Below, in pieces: positions 7,473 to 15,809 of a DNA stretch of 21,689 nt. The stretch covers positions 1 to 21,689 of the forward strand of contig CAJGCM010000022.1 of NCBI GenBank assembly GCA_904501765.1, in the 5' to 3' direction. Below the pieces are notes generated by a model. It saw only the letters and a list, made by a program, of their open reading frames with translations, did no database searches and had not been told where the DNA came from. The stretch's first letter is position 1. Each line of letters opens with the position of its first letter. The DNA comes from an uncultured Clostridia bacterium (GTDB taxonomy: Bacteria; Bacillota; Clostridia; Oscillospirales; CAG-272). The position numbers and the translations under genes were made by a program.

Positions 7473-7502
7473 TTGACAAATCGTGCGGCTTTATGGTAAA
7501 CT
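7473..7502 (+). promoter_or_regulatory. Promoter for the secreted protein gene
   Basis: Perfect TTGACA (7473-7478), 18-base spacer, TAAACT (7497-7502) preceded by TGG, an extended -10. The transcript would have a leader of about 40 bases. Confidence 0.65.
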
Positions 7503-7551
7503 CTTGCTGTTAATAATTATATAATATTTTAAATCAAGTGCGGAGTTTTTT

Positions 7552-9789
7552 ATGAAAAGAATCATTAAATGTTCGATTTTAGCGCTTGCCGTGGCACTTC
7601 TTGCGGCTGTTTTTGCCCTTGGCGTTTTTGCCGCAGAGAGTGACGGAATCCTTTACGAGGTTTATGATGAGGGCGGTTACATAATCAAATACGGTGCAGC
7701 CCCCGAGGATTTTATAACCGATATAGGAGAGCTTGAGGGGGCTTTTACCTTCAAGCTGACAGATGACGTGAATTTAGGCGGAGGAGTGATATCCCTCGTT
7801 GGTACGGAGACGCTTCCGAGAACGGTAAATATTGACCTTGCGGGGAAAAATTTGATTTTTGAGGAAAAGACTGACAGTATTCGTATCCACACTTACAGCT
7901 TTGCAACTCTAAACATTTATTCATCAGTCCCCGGCGCAAATTTGCACTGTTCAGATTATAACGAGGATACGTCGACCTACAGGGGAGACCCTCTTTTTTC
8001 CGTTAGCGGAAAAGACGTGCAAAGCTCGGTTATCAACTGCGGTAAATTTACAGACAAAAACGGAGTGACATATAGCGGGGATAATCTTACTGTTTCTACT
8101 ATCGCTCTCGTAAGCAGTGGCGCAGCTGACAACACCTGTATAATTAATTTTGACGGAGGCACTTATATAAGAGTTCCCACAGCCGACCACAGAGCCTTTA
8201 TTATGTCTACGGGGGATGCGACTCTGAATATTACCGATGCGAATATTTTAACTCACGGAAACGTTTTTCGCCTTGAAGGCAAGTCGGGGGTTTGCACGGT
8301 TGAAGACAGCGTTATTTCGGGATATAACAACAACACCCCGAGCCTGGTGCTGAATTATGCTATGCCTGCGGGTAGACCTAATTATTTTTACGGAAAGCTT
8401 GTTCTTAAGAATTCCGTAATTATAGCAAAGCTCACCGAGGTAAGTATTGAATACGATACAGATTTAATGACAGAGCTTCACCGCGGCCAGCTTATGATTG
8501 AGGAAAATTGCGTATTTTCCAAGAGTGGCGTCGTGGAGGCGGCTGTGGAGCTTGCTACCAAAAAAGAGGGAGATGTGGCAGCCCGTGTAAACCCTAATTA
8601 TAATTTAAGAGGGGGTCGTGGCGAAAAGATAAATCATATACTGTATAACGGTGAAATGGGTGGGTACGAGACTGTACAGATAAGTCGCGCAACTTTGGCG
8701 GAGGCTATCGGCTTTACCACTGAGGCTAATTCGTTTACCTGCTACTTCCAGTCGGCAAACGGCATCAGAGATACAGACGTGTGGATGAAGGGCGTGAAGC
8801 CCATCACCTCTCTTAATCTTCCTGACACAAGGGAGGAGGGGCTTTATAAGGCAGACTGGTTCTTCGGCACCGATAGCTTCGGCGCCAGCTGCTACACCGT
8901 AGGGCTTACGGTTGATTTCGGCATTCTTTATTCCTTCACATCAAGCCTTGAATGTAACGTATATTTTCCTGCGCACTTTATGGACGACGGCTATATGGAC
9001 ATGGTTAACTCCACCTTCGGAGGCAGAATATGCAAGAGCGACGAATACGTCAAGGTTAAGCTCGGTGAGGAGGAGTATTACAGAGTTATAATTGCTCCTG
9101 ATACATCGGTTGGCGAAATTGAAGTGGTCCTTGCCGGTAAGAAAATAAAGAATGAATTCAAGGGAACCTTTAAGATAAATCTTGCAGACTATCTTGAAAC
9201 GATAACGAAAGAGAATAAGGATAATGAAAAGCTTTGCAGAGCAGCCTTGGATTTGGCTTATTTTGCTTCTCTTTCTTATGCTAAATGGAATCCTGAGTAC
9301 ACCAACAGCAAAATCTATAACCGTCTTTCGGACATGACTGCGGGAGCTTCGCTTACCGCATCAGACAGCGAAACTATGGCGCCCTACCTCGGAGCCAAGG
9401 TTGAGGACGGCGCACTTGCCGATAATTTTGCTGCGGCAGAGGTGGAGTGCATTCCGGGTCTTCCGCTTAAATTCAACATCCCCGAGGGATTTACGGGCAA
9501 GGTTAAAATATACGTTGGTGAATGTGTAGACGTGTACGAGGTAAAGGACGGTAAATTTGATAAGGAAAGCTTTATACGGCTTCGTCTTCCTTCAATTTTC
9601 GCTGCCGAAAAAATAACGGTTAAGGCTTACAGGGACGGCAGCTCGCTTCTTTCGTCTGACGGCGAGAAAACAGGCGAATACAGCTTTATCAACGGATACT
9701 CCTCAGCTCCCGCAGAGGACAGAGAGCTTTATGCGGCATACGTCGCCTTCGGCATTTCCTTGAAGGCTTATCTTGCTGACGGAAAATAA
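7552..9789 (+). CDS. Large secreted protein, beta-helix-like N-terminal half, unknown function
   Basis: The 745-residue product begins with a Sec signal peptide: KR start, hydrophobic core to about residue 24, likely cleavage after GVFA near residue 27. There is no lipobox cysteine, sortase motif, dockerin or obvious membrane anchor, so it may be released or held by an unseen domain. Residues about 60-330 show short beta-rich repeats alternating with Asn, Asp and Gly turns (for example NIDLAGKNL, LNITDANILTHGN, TVEDSVISGYNN), which suggests a right-handed parallel beta-helix. The rest, about 380-745, looks like further beta domains plus a helical stretch near 555-580. I see no catalytic motif. 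Start ATG 7552 has GGAG six bases upstream. It is a single-gene unit with its own promoter and a downstream bidirectional terminator. It may be a surface or substrate-binding protein. Confidence 0.75.
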   Translation: MKRIIKCSILALAVALLAAVFALGVFAAESDGILYEVYDEGGYIIKYGAAPEDFITDIGELEGAFTFKLTDDVNLGGGVISLVGTETLPRTVNIDLAGKNLIFEEKTDSIRIHTYSFATLNIYSSVPGANLHCSDYNEDTSTYRGDPLFSVSGKDVQSSVINCGKFTDKNGVTYSGDNLTVSTIALVSSGAADNTCIINFDGGTYIRVPTADHRAFIMSTGDATLNITDANILTHGNVFRLEGKSGVCTVEDSVISGYNNNTPSLVLNYAMPAGRPNYFYGKLVLKNSVIIAKLTEVSIEYDTDLMTELHRGQLMIEENCVFSKSGVVEAAVELATKKEGDVAARVNPNYNLRGGRGEKINHILYNGEMGGYETVQISRATLAEAIGFTTEANSFTCYFQSANGIRDTDVWMKGVKPITSLNLPDTREEGLYKADWFFGTDSFGASCYTVGLTVDFGILYSFTSSLECNVYFPAHFMDDGYMDMVNSTFGGRICKSDEYVKVKLGEEEYYRVIIAPDTSVGEIEVVLAGKKIKNEFKGTFKINLADYLETITKENKDNEKLCRAALDLAYFASLSYAKWNPEYTNSKIYNRLSDMTAGASLTASDSETMAPYLGAKVEDGALADNFAAAEVECIPGLPLKFNIPEGFTGKVKIYVGECVDVYEVKDGKFDKESFIRLRLPSIFAAEKITVKAYRDGSSLLSSDGEKTGEYSFINGYSSAPAEDRELYAAYVAFGISLKAYLADGK

Positions 9790-9873
9790 GAGGAGCAAAG
9801 CCGATAAGACGAGAAAAGCGTATTTCTATATAGCAAAATGAAAGTACAAACAGATTGCGTATAAAAACGAGAA

Positions 9874-9920
9874 CGGGATAGATACTGTGGTCAACACAAT
9901 ACCTATCCCGTTTTATTATT
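9874..9920. terminator. Bidirectional terminator attached to repeat copy B
   Basis: Sixteen-base stem CGGGATAGATACTGTG (9874-9889) with CACAATACCTATCCCG (9895-9910) around a 5-base loop, with wobble pairs on one strand only. TTTTATTATT follows on plus for the secreted-protein gene; CTCGTTTTTAT follows on minus for rnc. Confidence 0.9.
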
Positions 9921-10033
9921 CGGCAAACTTGAATATGAGGTTTGGGCGAGCGTAATCAAAGCATAAAGCGACAGCTCACGAGCGAGAGGTGTACGAGGAT
10001 ACAACGAGTGAGGAAACGCAGGCAGAATAAAAA
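9910..10033 (-). repeat. Intergenic structured repeat, copy B
   Basis: Read on minus, it starts directly after the rnc stop codon with TTTTTATTCTG and ends with GAATAATAAAAC (9921-9910). It keeps CGTTTCCTC and a diverged GCTCGTGAGC block. The inner hairpin on minus is GTTGTAT (10005-9999), CCTC, GTACACC (9994-9988), with one mismatch and one T-G wobble that pairs only in the minus-strand RNA. This supports minus-sense function, matching the rnc direction. The gap 9790-10033 otherwise holds only the terminator. Confidence 0.72.
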
Positions 10034-10792
10034 TTAATGATTTTCAAGCTCGGTTACCTTTTTTAATGCCGCCTCAGCTGCTGCGGATTCTGCCAGCTTA
10101 AGGTTCTTTCCGTTGCCAACCCCCATAACCGTGTCACCTATAAAGCAGGCGCAGGTGTAGGTTTTATTATGGTCGGGGCCGCTTTCTTCAAGCTTCTCAT
10201 ACCTTGGCGTAGGAAGGCGTCGCTTTTTGTTCTGGCACCATTCCTGAAGTGCGTTTTTATAGCTTTGTATAGGAGCCGGGGTTTCGCTATTCAGGTAGTG
10301 AGTTATATCAAGCATAAGTCCTACGCTTTTCATAACCGCATTTACAGAGAAATCGGAATCTATATATATAGCGCCGATAATGCTCTCAAAAAGGTCCTCC
10401 ATAACCGATATCTCACGTCTTATTCCAAGCTTCTCATCACCCTCGCCGAGAAGAAGATATTTTTCAAGCCCAAGCCGCTTTACGTTTTCCGCCAGGTTCT
10501 TTTTGTCGGACAGCTTTGAGCGGATGTTGGAAAAATCGCCTTCCTTAAGCTCTGTCCTTACACCATAGGTGTACCTTGCGGTTTTTTCGCTAATCAGGAA
10601 GGTGACTATGCCTAAAGAAAGAGCGCTGTCACCGAAAAATTCAAGGACCTCGTTGGATTGAAGCTTTATTCCTGAGGGTGCCTCGTTGCAATAGCTGCTT
10701 CGGGTGAACGCCTGGCGCAAAAGGCTCTTATCGTTAAAGGTATAGCCTACGATGCGCTCCATTTCGGGTATATTTTTATCAAAATCGGTCAT
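10034..10792 (-). CDS. rnc: Ribonuclease III family protein
   Basis: Double-strand-specific endoribonuclease for rRNA precursor and structured mRNA processing. Residues about 10-160 are the endonuclease domain. The signature reads NEVLEFFGDSAL instead of the usual NERLEFLGDAVL, retaining E48, E51 and D55, and the second acidic site is MEDLFESIIGAIYID, retaining D and E. A double-stranded-RNA binding domain follows (about 170-250: SYKNALQEWCQ ... KLAESAAAEAALKKV). Length 252 is slightly above typical. AGGAG lies seven bases before the ATG. The gene is not beside smc, acpP or ftsY, as is common in Firmicutes, and its signature is divergent, so it could be a second RNase III paralogue. It has its own promoter and a long leader. 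Confidence 0.88.
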   Translation of the reverse strand: MTDFDKNIPEMERIVGYTFNDKSLLRQAFTRSSYCNEAPSGIKLQSNEVLEFFGDSALSLGIVTFLISEKTARYTYGVRTELKEGDFSNIRSKLSDKKNLAENVKRLGLEKYLLLGEGDEKLGIRREISVMEDLFESIIGAIYIDSDFSVNAVMKSVGLMLDITHYLNSETPAPIQSYKNALQEWCQNKKRRLPTPRYEKLEESGPDHNKTYTCACFIGDTVMGVGNGKNLKLAESAAAEAALKKVTELENH

Positions 10793-10935
10793 AATAATTA
10801 CTCCTGTTTGGGTGCGTCGATTGAGTTAAAGCTCCACTTCCACGTTTTTCCTTTGTCCGAGCGACTTAGCGTGTTTTAACGGAAGCGGGGGGGAAAAGTG
10901 ATGTCTTGCTCTTCTGCGCATCTGCTACGGATTAG

Positions 10936-10964
10936 ATTTTATCATTTTATTTGCCCTTTGTCAA
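10936..10964 (-). promoter_or_regulatory. Sigma-A promoter for rnc
   Basis: On minus, perfect TTGACA (10964-10959), 17-base spacer, TAAAAT (10941-10936). The leader to the rnc start is about 140 bases and can form GTTAAA/TTTAAC and CACG/CGTG pairings (10825-10880). The 352-base gap 10793-11144 holds this promoter, that leader and the divergent plus promoter; nothing else was seen. Confidence 0.78.
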
Positions 10965-11034
10965 GGGAAGTGGAGAAGAGAGCGCCCCTATTTGCAAAAA
11001 GACGCCTTGACTTTGATGCCCATCACACCTTGAC

Positions 11035-11063
11035 TTGACAAAAGGCGCAAATGGTGTTATTAT
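11035..11063 (+). promoter_or_regulatory. Sigma-A promoter for the glycan operon
   Basis: Perfect TTGACA (11035-11040), 17-base spacer, TATTAT (11058-11063). The leader is about 75 bases before ATG 11145, with AAAGGAG just upstream of the start. Confidence 0.85.
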
Positions 11064-11144
11064 ATTGTAGAAAAATATAATATGTTAATCCAATTATTTT
11101 AAATATAGAGCACCCCACCGTAAACCAAGCAAAGGAGCCAATTT

Positions 11145-13040
11145 ATGCAAAACGGAGGCCGCGGCATTTTAGCCACTATTGAAAACTACATAGATATGCT
11201 ATTGAACGTTCTTGCCATTTATATAGCATATTTCTTTACCTGTCTTATAGATACCAAGCCGAAAATTTTCCCTAACGACCCTATAACCGTTATATGGATT
11301 CTCGTGCTTGTAATTTTGTGCGCATTTATGTATCAGGCGCTGAACGTGTATAAAACCACCGCGGTGACGAAAACTATTTCCGCCTTGTGGAAGATAATTC
11401 GGGCGAATATTATAAACTTCGGAATTTTTGCCATAGTGGTAGCATTCTTTGCGGGAGAGGAAACCAAGAGCTTCCTTCTTATCTGGACTCTCATAGCTAT
11501 GCTTGTAAGCACCGCTTTCCTTACCTTTAAGCGCCGTATTATACTGTCGGTGCTTTCGGTTCTTCACTCAAAGCAATACGTGTTAAGAAAGATAATTATA
11601 ATAGGTGATAACACAGCCACCGCAAAGGCGTACGTAAACGAAATAGCAAACAACCCCGGTGGGGGCGCTATGATTCTCGGCTACGTCGGAAACAAAATTG
11701 ACGAGGACGTTGGCTGCGATAAGCTGGGCACATTCAGGGATTTGGTCAAGGTGCTTGACGAATATAAGCCCACCGAGGTTGTGTTTGCGATAGATTCCTA
11801 TAACAAGCGCCACCTTATAAAGCTTGTCAATATTTGCGATGACCGCTGTATAAAGGTTTATTTCCTTCCCGTTATTTACGGCTTCTTCAAGTCCCCGAAG
11901 CAGATAGAGCTTGTGGGGGATTTACCGGTTATAAACATTCATAACACTCCTCTTGATAACAAGGCAAACGCAGCTATTAAGAGAATTATCGATATAGTCG
12001 GCTCGATTATCCTTATTATTCTTACATCTCCGATAATGCTGGTAGCCGCCATAGGAACGAAGCTTTCTTCTCCCGGCCCGATACTGTTCAAGCAGAAGAG
12101 AGTCGGAATGATGGGAAAGACCTTTACTATGCTTAAATTCAGGTCAATGTGGGTAAACACCGGCTCGGATTCCACCTGGACGAAGGGCGCAGATGCCAGA
12201 AAAACAAAATTTGGTAATTTTATCAGAAAAACCGCAATAGACGAGCTTCCCCAGCTCTTTAACGTTCTTATGGGGCATATGTCCTTGGTAGGTCCTCGTC
12301 CCGAAATTCCTAAGTTCGTAAACGAATTCAGAAAAGTAATACCTCTTTATATGGTAAAGCATTACGTTAAGCCCGGCATGACGGGACTTGCGCAGATAAA
12401 GGGGCTCAGAGGAGATACCTCGGTTGAGGACCGTATACACGAGGATATTTCCTATATCGAAAACTGGTCACTGCTGCTTGATTTCTATATACTGTTAAAA
12501 ACTCCATTCAAGGCCTTCAATAAGAGCGAGCAGTACGTTGAGCGTGAGGTGAGAGAGCATCCCCAGCTTTACGGAATCGGCGAGCTTACCGAGATAGAGG
12601 AAGCGGCAAACGAAGAGGAGGAGGCATTCCTTCTTGAAGAGGAAATCGTTGCGGAGAAAACAGAAACCGACGCTATTAAGGAATCTGTTGAATGGGACGA
12701 GAATATCGGCGATAATATAAATACCGAAGACTCTAAAAACGAGCTTCAGGAGGCGCAAAAAGAAGCCGACCCGAAGAACTCGGAGGGAGTCGGAAATCAA
12801 CTGTTTGCAGAGGCGCAGACTGAAGAGAAGCCGGCGAATGGCGAAGAGCCTTGCCCGGAGGAGAGCGGCGCCGAGGAGCCTTGCCAAGAGGAAGACGGCG
12901 AAAGGGAGTCCGAGGGTGGCGCAGCAATTTCAGAGGGCGCCGAAGGCGAAAAAGAGAAAGAGGCTGAATGTACGGACAAAGCTGTAAAAGCCGCCGCAGA
13001 CGGTGAGGCGGAGGATTCCTCGGAGGGCGCAAATGAGTAA
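11145..13040 (+). CDS. Polyprenyl-phosphate sugar-1-phosphate transferase with acidic C-terminal tail
   Basis: Membrane enzyme that starts surface glycan synthesis by moving a sugar-1-phosphate from a UDP-sugar to undecaprenyl phosphate (WbaP/WcaJ-type polyprenyl glycosylphosphotransferase). Four hydrophobic helices lie in residues 10-135, and a Rossmann-like CoA-binding-type region at about 145-265. The catalytic bacterial sugar-transferase domain begins at KRIIDIVGS (residue 279) with its re-entrant helix. Its motifs are FKQKRVGMMGK, LKFRSM, AIDELPQLFNVL (catalytic Asp-Glu), SLVGPRPE and MTGLAQIKG. The family normally ends near the LLKT region (about 450). Here about 150 extra residues, 484-631, are strongly Glu-rich with a repeated EEPC unit. 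The tail overlaps the next gene by 8 bases. The sugar specificity is not readable. Confidence 0.93.
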   Translation: MQNGGRGILATIENYIDMLLNVLAIYIAYFFTCLIDTKPKIFPNDPITVIWILVLVILCAFMYQALNVYKTTAVTKTISALWKIIRANIINFGIFAIVVAFFAGEETKSFLLIWTLIAMLVSTAFLTFKRRIILSVLSVLHSKQYVLRKIIIIGDNTATAKAYVNEIANNPGGGAMILGYVGNKIDEDVGCDKLGTFRDLVKVLDEYKPTEVVFAIDSYNKRHLIKLVNICDDRCIKVYFLPVIYGFFKSPKQIELVGDLPVINIHNTPLDNKANAAIKRIIDIVGSIILIILTSPIMLVAAIGTKLSSPGPILFKQKRVGMMGKTFTMLKFRSMWVNTGSDSTWTKGADARKTKFGNFIRKTAIDELPQLFNVLMGHMSLVGPRPEIPKFVNEFRKVIPLYMVKHYVKPGMTGLAQIKGLRGDTSVEDRIHEDISYIENWSLLLDFYILLKTPFKAFNKSEQYVEREVREHPQLYGIGELTEIEEAANEEEEAFLLEEEIVAEKTETDAIKESVEWDENIGDNINTEDSKNELQEAQKEADPKNSEGVGNQLFAEAQTEEKPANGEEPCPEESGAEEPCQEEDGERESEGGAAISEGAEGEKEKEAECTDKAVKAAADGEAEDSSEGANE

Positions 13041-14115
13041 AATTTTATATGCGGCGTCAACGATGTCCCATATTAACTCCTTCCATCTTGAGTATATAGC
13101 AAGGCTGAGGGAGGAGGGCCACGAGGTCTTCACCCTTGCAAATGGCGAGGGAGCGGACTTTGACGTTCCCTTTGAAAAAAAGATTTTCTCCTCTGAAAAC
13201 AAAAAATGCAGAAAAATAATTTCCGACATCGTCAATAAAAATAATTTTGACGTAATAATTCTCAACACCTCCCTTGCCGCCTTCCATATACGAATGGCGC
13301 TGGGGAAAAAGCGGCCAAGGGTCGTAAATATAGTACACGGATACCTGTTTTCCGAAAAGGAGCAGGGCATCAAGAGAAAAATCAAGGGTCTTATGCTTCG
13401 CTACGCAGAGCTTCTTTTGTGCGGCAAGACGGACGCCCTTATAATTATGAACGAAGAGGACGAAAGAATTGCAACCCGCCATAAGCTCACCTCTGGGGAA
13501 ATAATAAATACCGATGGTTTTGGAGTTCCGAGAAAGAGCGTTAAACGGGGAAGAGAGGACTTAAGGCGTGAGCTTTCAGCAGAAGGAAAATACGTTCTTC
13601 TTTTCGTCGGTGAGCTTTCTGCGAGAAAAAACGAACAGTTCCTCATAAAGGCTATGCCTAAAATCCTTGAGTCAATACCCGAAGCGGAGCTTTGGCTGGT
13701 TGGCGAAGGGGACGAGAGGGAAAGCCTTGAAGAATTAGTCGGAGAGCTTAAAATAACAGATAAGGTCAAGCTTCTCGGCAGACAAGAGAATCCTGTTGAT
13801 TATATGAACGCCGCAGATGTGTACGTCAGCGCATCTGTAAGCGAAGGGCTGCCCTTCAATATCGTTGAGGCTCTGGGTGCGGGGCGCCACGTAGTCGCCA
13901 CCCGTGTTAAGGGACAGTGGGATATTCTGAACGGTGGCGCCGGTTTTATGTACGAGCAGTATGATGAGGCGGAGTATGTAAGGCTCCTTGTAGGGCTTCA
14001 CAGCGGCGCCCTCACAATATCGTCTGAGAAAAAGGAAGAGGCGTATTTGAAATATTCAAAGGAAAGGGTATTCCCTGACACCTTTGAGAAAATAAAAAAA
14101 GCCGCAAGGCTCTGA
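13033..14115 (+). CDS. GT4-family glycosyltransferase
   Basis: Cytoplasmic or membrane-associated glycosyltransferase with GT-B fold, 360 residues. The N-terminal acceptor domain has no signal peptide and begins KILYAASTMSHINSFHL. The C-terminal donor-binding domain carries VLLFVGELSARKNEQFLIKA, LWLVGEGDE, VKLLGRQENPVDYMNAADVYVSAS and SEGLPFNIVEALGAG, whose two glutamates form the EX7E retaining-enzyme motif. I chose ATG 13033, with GGAGG (13022-13026) six bases upstream, over an upstream in-frame start inside the acidic tail of the previous gene. It probably adds the second or a later sugar to the lipid-linked intermediate made by the preceding gene. Donor and acceptor are unknown. Confidence 0.92.
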   Translation: MSKILYAASTMSHINSFHLEYIARLREEGHEVFTLANGEGADFDVPFEKKIFSSENKKCRKIISDIVNKNNFDVIILNTSLAAFHIRMALGKKRPRVVNIVHGYLFSEKEQGIKRKIKGLMLRYAELLLCGKTDALIIMNEEDERIATRHKLTSGEIINTDGFGVPRKSVKRGREDLRRELSAEGKYVLLFVGELSARKNEQFLIKAMPKILESIPEAELWLVGEGDERESLEELVGELKITDKVKLLGRQENPVDYMNAADVYVSASVSEGLPFNIVEALGAGRHVVATRVKGQWDILNGGAGFMYEQYDEAEYVRLLVGLHSGALTISSEKKEEAYLKYSKERVFPDTFEKIKKAARL

Positions 14116-14150
14116 TTTTGCGGTGTTTAGCGGCGGAGTTGAGCGCCGCT
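14102..14150 (+). other. Two tandem hairpins between the glycosyltransferase and Wzy-like genes
   Basis: CCGCAA (14102-14107) with TTGCGG (14118-14123) spans the GT4 stop codon. AGCGGCG (14129-14135) with CGCCGCT (14144-14150) ends four bases before the GGAGGTGAT ribosome binding site. There is no U-run after either, so they more likely tune mRNA stability or translation than terminate. Confidence 0.55.
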
Positions 14151-14169
14151 GTTGGAGGTGATACAGGTG

Positions 14170-15645
14170 ATGTGCGAAAAAAATGAAGGAAGGAGCTTAT
14201 TTTTCACGAAAAAGCGCCTTTCAGACTTCTTTATGGGTGTGTGGTACCCTGTATTCATAGCCGTTCTGGTATTTTTAGGTCACGCATTCGCTATTGAGTT
14301 TTACCTCAATTTTTTAGTTATGGCATCGGTTATCACCGCTCTTCTGGTATGCGATTCTATAAGACCCGTAATTGTGGTTTTATGTACCTACACCTATCAG
14401 ATATCAATAGATAAAACCCCGGCAATTCCCACCTTCTCCGATTATTACTACACGGGTGGGCGGCTGTTCTGGGTGTTGTCGCTATTCGTTTTGTGCGCTG
14501 CGGCATTCGTGTATTTCTTCATAAGAAATAAGCTTGTGACCAAAAGCAGCTTGTTTGCGCTCCCGATGTTGATTCCGGCGGCGGTGCTTTCCCTGGCGTT
14601 TCTTCTTAACGGAGCGTTTGCTTCTGAGTGGAGCCTGGCCAGCCTGGGGTACGGGGCGCTTCAGATTATTCCATTTTTCCTTATACTTTACGTAATACTT
14701 CTGGGACTTAAAAACGAAAAATCGCAGGAGCTTTTGGATTACTTTATCTACGTGAGTGCCGTAATAGCGGTTCTGCTTATGGCGCAGGTTCTTCACAGAT
14801 ATATAACAGCCGACAGCCTTGTTACCGGAGGCTCTGTGGATAAAGAGCAGATGGTTTTGGGCTGGGGAATATGGACTATCGTAGGAATTGAGCAGGCAGT
14901 GCTTATTCCCACTCTTTTCCTCGGCGTAATGAGAAAAGGTGGATATAAGAGCTATCTTTATCTTGCCGTAGCCTGTCTTTGCTATGTGTCTGTAATAATG
15001 TCGATGGCGAGAAATTCTATGGTTTTCGGCACTCTGGCGCTGCTCACCTGCGCTATCCTCTGTATGTTCTTCGGCAAGGTTAAAAAGGCGGCAAGAATTG
15101 CGGTGCCCGCAGGGGCGTGTCTTGTTTTGTTAGCGGTTTTAGTGTTCAGAGAACCTATTTTCAAGATACTTTCCGATTATATTACTTACGGATTTTCCGA
15201 CAACGGCAGATACGATTTGTGGAAATACGGAACTAGTGTGTTCCTTGAAAACCCCATTTTCGGCAAGGGCTTCTTCGGTATTGAAACCGACACCTTCAAG
15301 GCATTCGGCTTCTTCCCGCAGATGCTTCACAACACTCCAATACAGCTCCTTGCATCTATGGGAATCGTGGGACTTTTGGCTTATGCCTATTACCGCGCAG
15401 TAAGCCTGAAGCCGTTTTTCAAAAAGCCCTCTATTGAAAAAGCTATGTTAGGGCTGTCAATGCTGGTGCTTATTTTGTCGGGATTGCTTGACAATATGAT
15501 GTTCTATATTCAAACGATGTTCTATTACGCAGTAACCGAGGCTGTCGTTTATAAGCTTTTGTATGAGGAGGACAAGTCCCTCGGGCTTGCTCCCATAAAG
15601 GTCGGGGCTGATTCGGCGGATATTGAGGTTAAGGTGAACTCTTAA
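14170..15645 (+). CDS. O-antigen ligase / Wzy-type polymerase-like membrane protein
   Basis: Polytopic membrane protein of 491 residues with about eleven hydrophobic segments. The region around FSDNGRYDLWKYGTSVFLEN, followed by PIFGKGFFGIE and LHNTPIQLLASMGIVGLLAY, matches the Wzy_C / O-antigen ligase pattern of NGR, tryptophan, NP-G-G and HN. Such proteins polymerise lipid-linked repeat units or ligate glycans at the outer face of the membrane. The start is uncertain among TTG 14152, GTG 14167 and ATG 14170. The near-perfect GGAGGTGAT (14154-14162) sits seven bases before 14170, so ATG is preferred. It is the third gene of the glycan operon; no flippase (Wzx) is adjacent. Polymerase versus ligase cannot be decided from sequence. 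Confidence 0.85.
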   Translation: MCEKNEGRSLFFTKKRLSDFFMGVWYPVFIAVLVFLGHAFAIEFYLNFLVMASVITALLVCDSIRPVIVVLCTYTYQISIDKTPAIPTFSDYYYTGGRLFWVLSLFVLCAAAFVYFFIRNKLVTKSSLFALPMLIPAAVLSLAFLLNGAFASEWSLASLGYGALQIIPFFLILYVILLGLKNEKSQELLDYFIYVSAVIAVLLMAQVLHRYITADSLVTGGSVDKEQMVLGWGIWTIVGIEQAVLIPTLFLGVMRKGGYKSYLYLAVACLCYVSVIMSMARNSMVFGTLALLTCAILCMFFGKVKKAARIAVPAGACLVLLAVLVFREPIFKILSDYITYGFSDNGRYDLWKYGTSVFLENPIFGKGFFGIETDTFKAFGFFPQMLHNTPIQLLASMGIVGLLAYAYYRAVSLKPFFKKPSIEKAMLGLSMLVLILSGLLDNMMFYIQTMFYYAVTEAVVYKLLYEEDKSLGLAPIKVGADSADIEVKVNS

Positions 15646-15711
15646 TATGGCTTTACGGAAGCCGAAAATGCTTTTACGGATAAGTTTTGTATTTGTGAAA
15701 AAATTAAAACA

Positions 15712-15751
15712 AAAAAGAGCCTTGCGGTATATCTTCGCAGGGGCTCTTTTT
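15712..15751. terminator. Bidirectional terminator between glycan operon and araC-type gene
   Basis: Stem AAAAAGAGCC (15712-15721) with GGCTCTTTTT (15742-15751) and inner TGCG (15723-15726) / CGCA (15736-15739). A-run and U-run on opposite sides allow termination on both strands. Confidence 0.92.
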
Positions 15752-15809
15752 GTTAACACGGTAGGCGTGTCGAAAAAAATGCTTTTTGCCCTCTTGCAGC
15801 ATCGAGCCT

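Noticed and set aside
12733..13060. Several open frames in the region coding for the acidic tail (both strands)
   Set aside because: Glu-rich GAG/GAA codons leave other frames open; their products are Arg/Pro/Ser-rich low-complexity.
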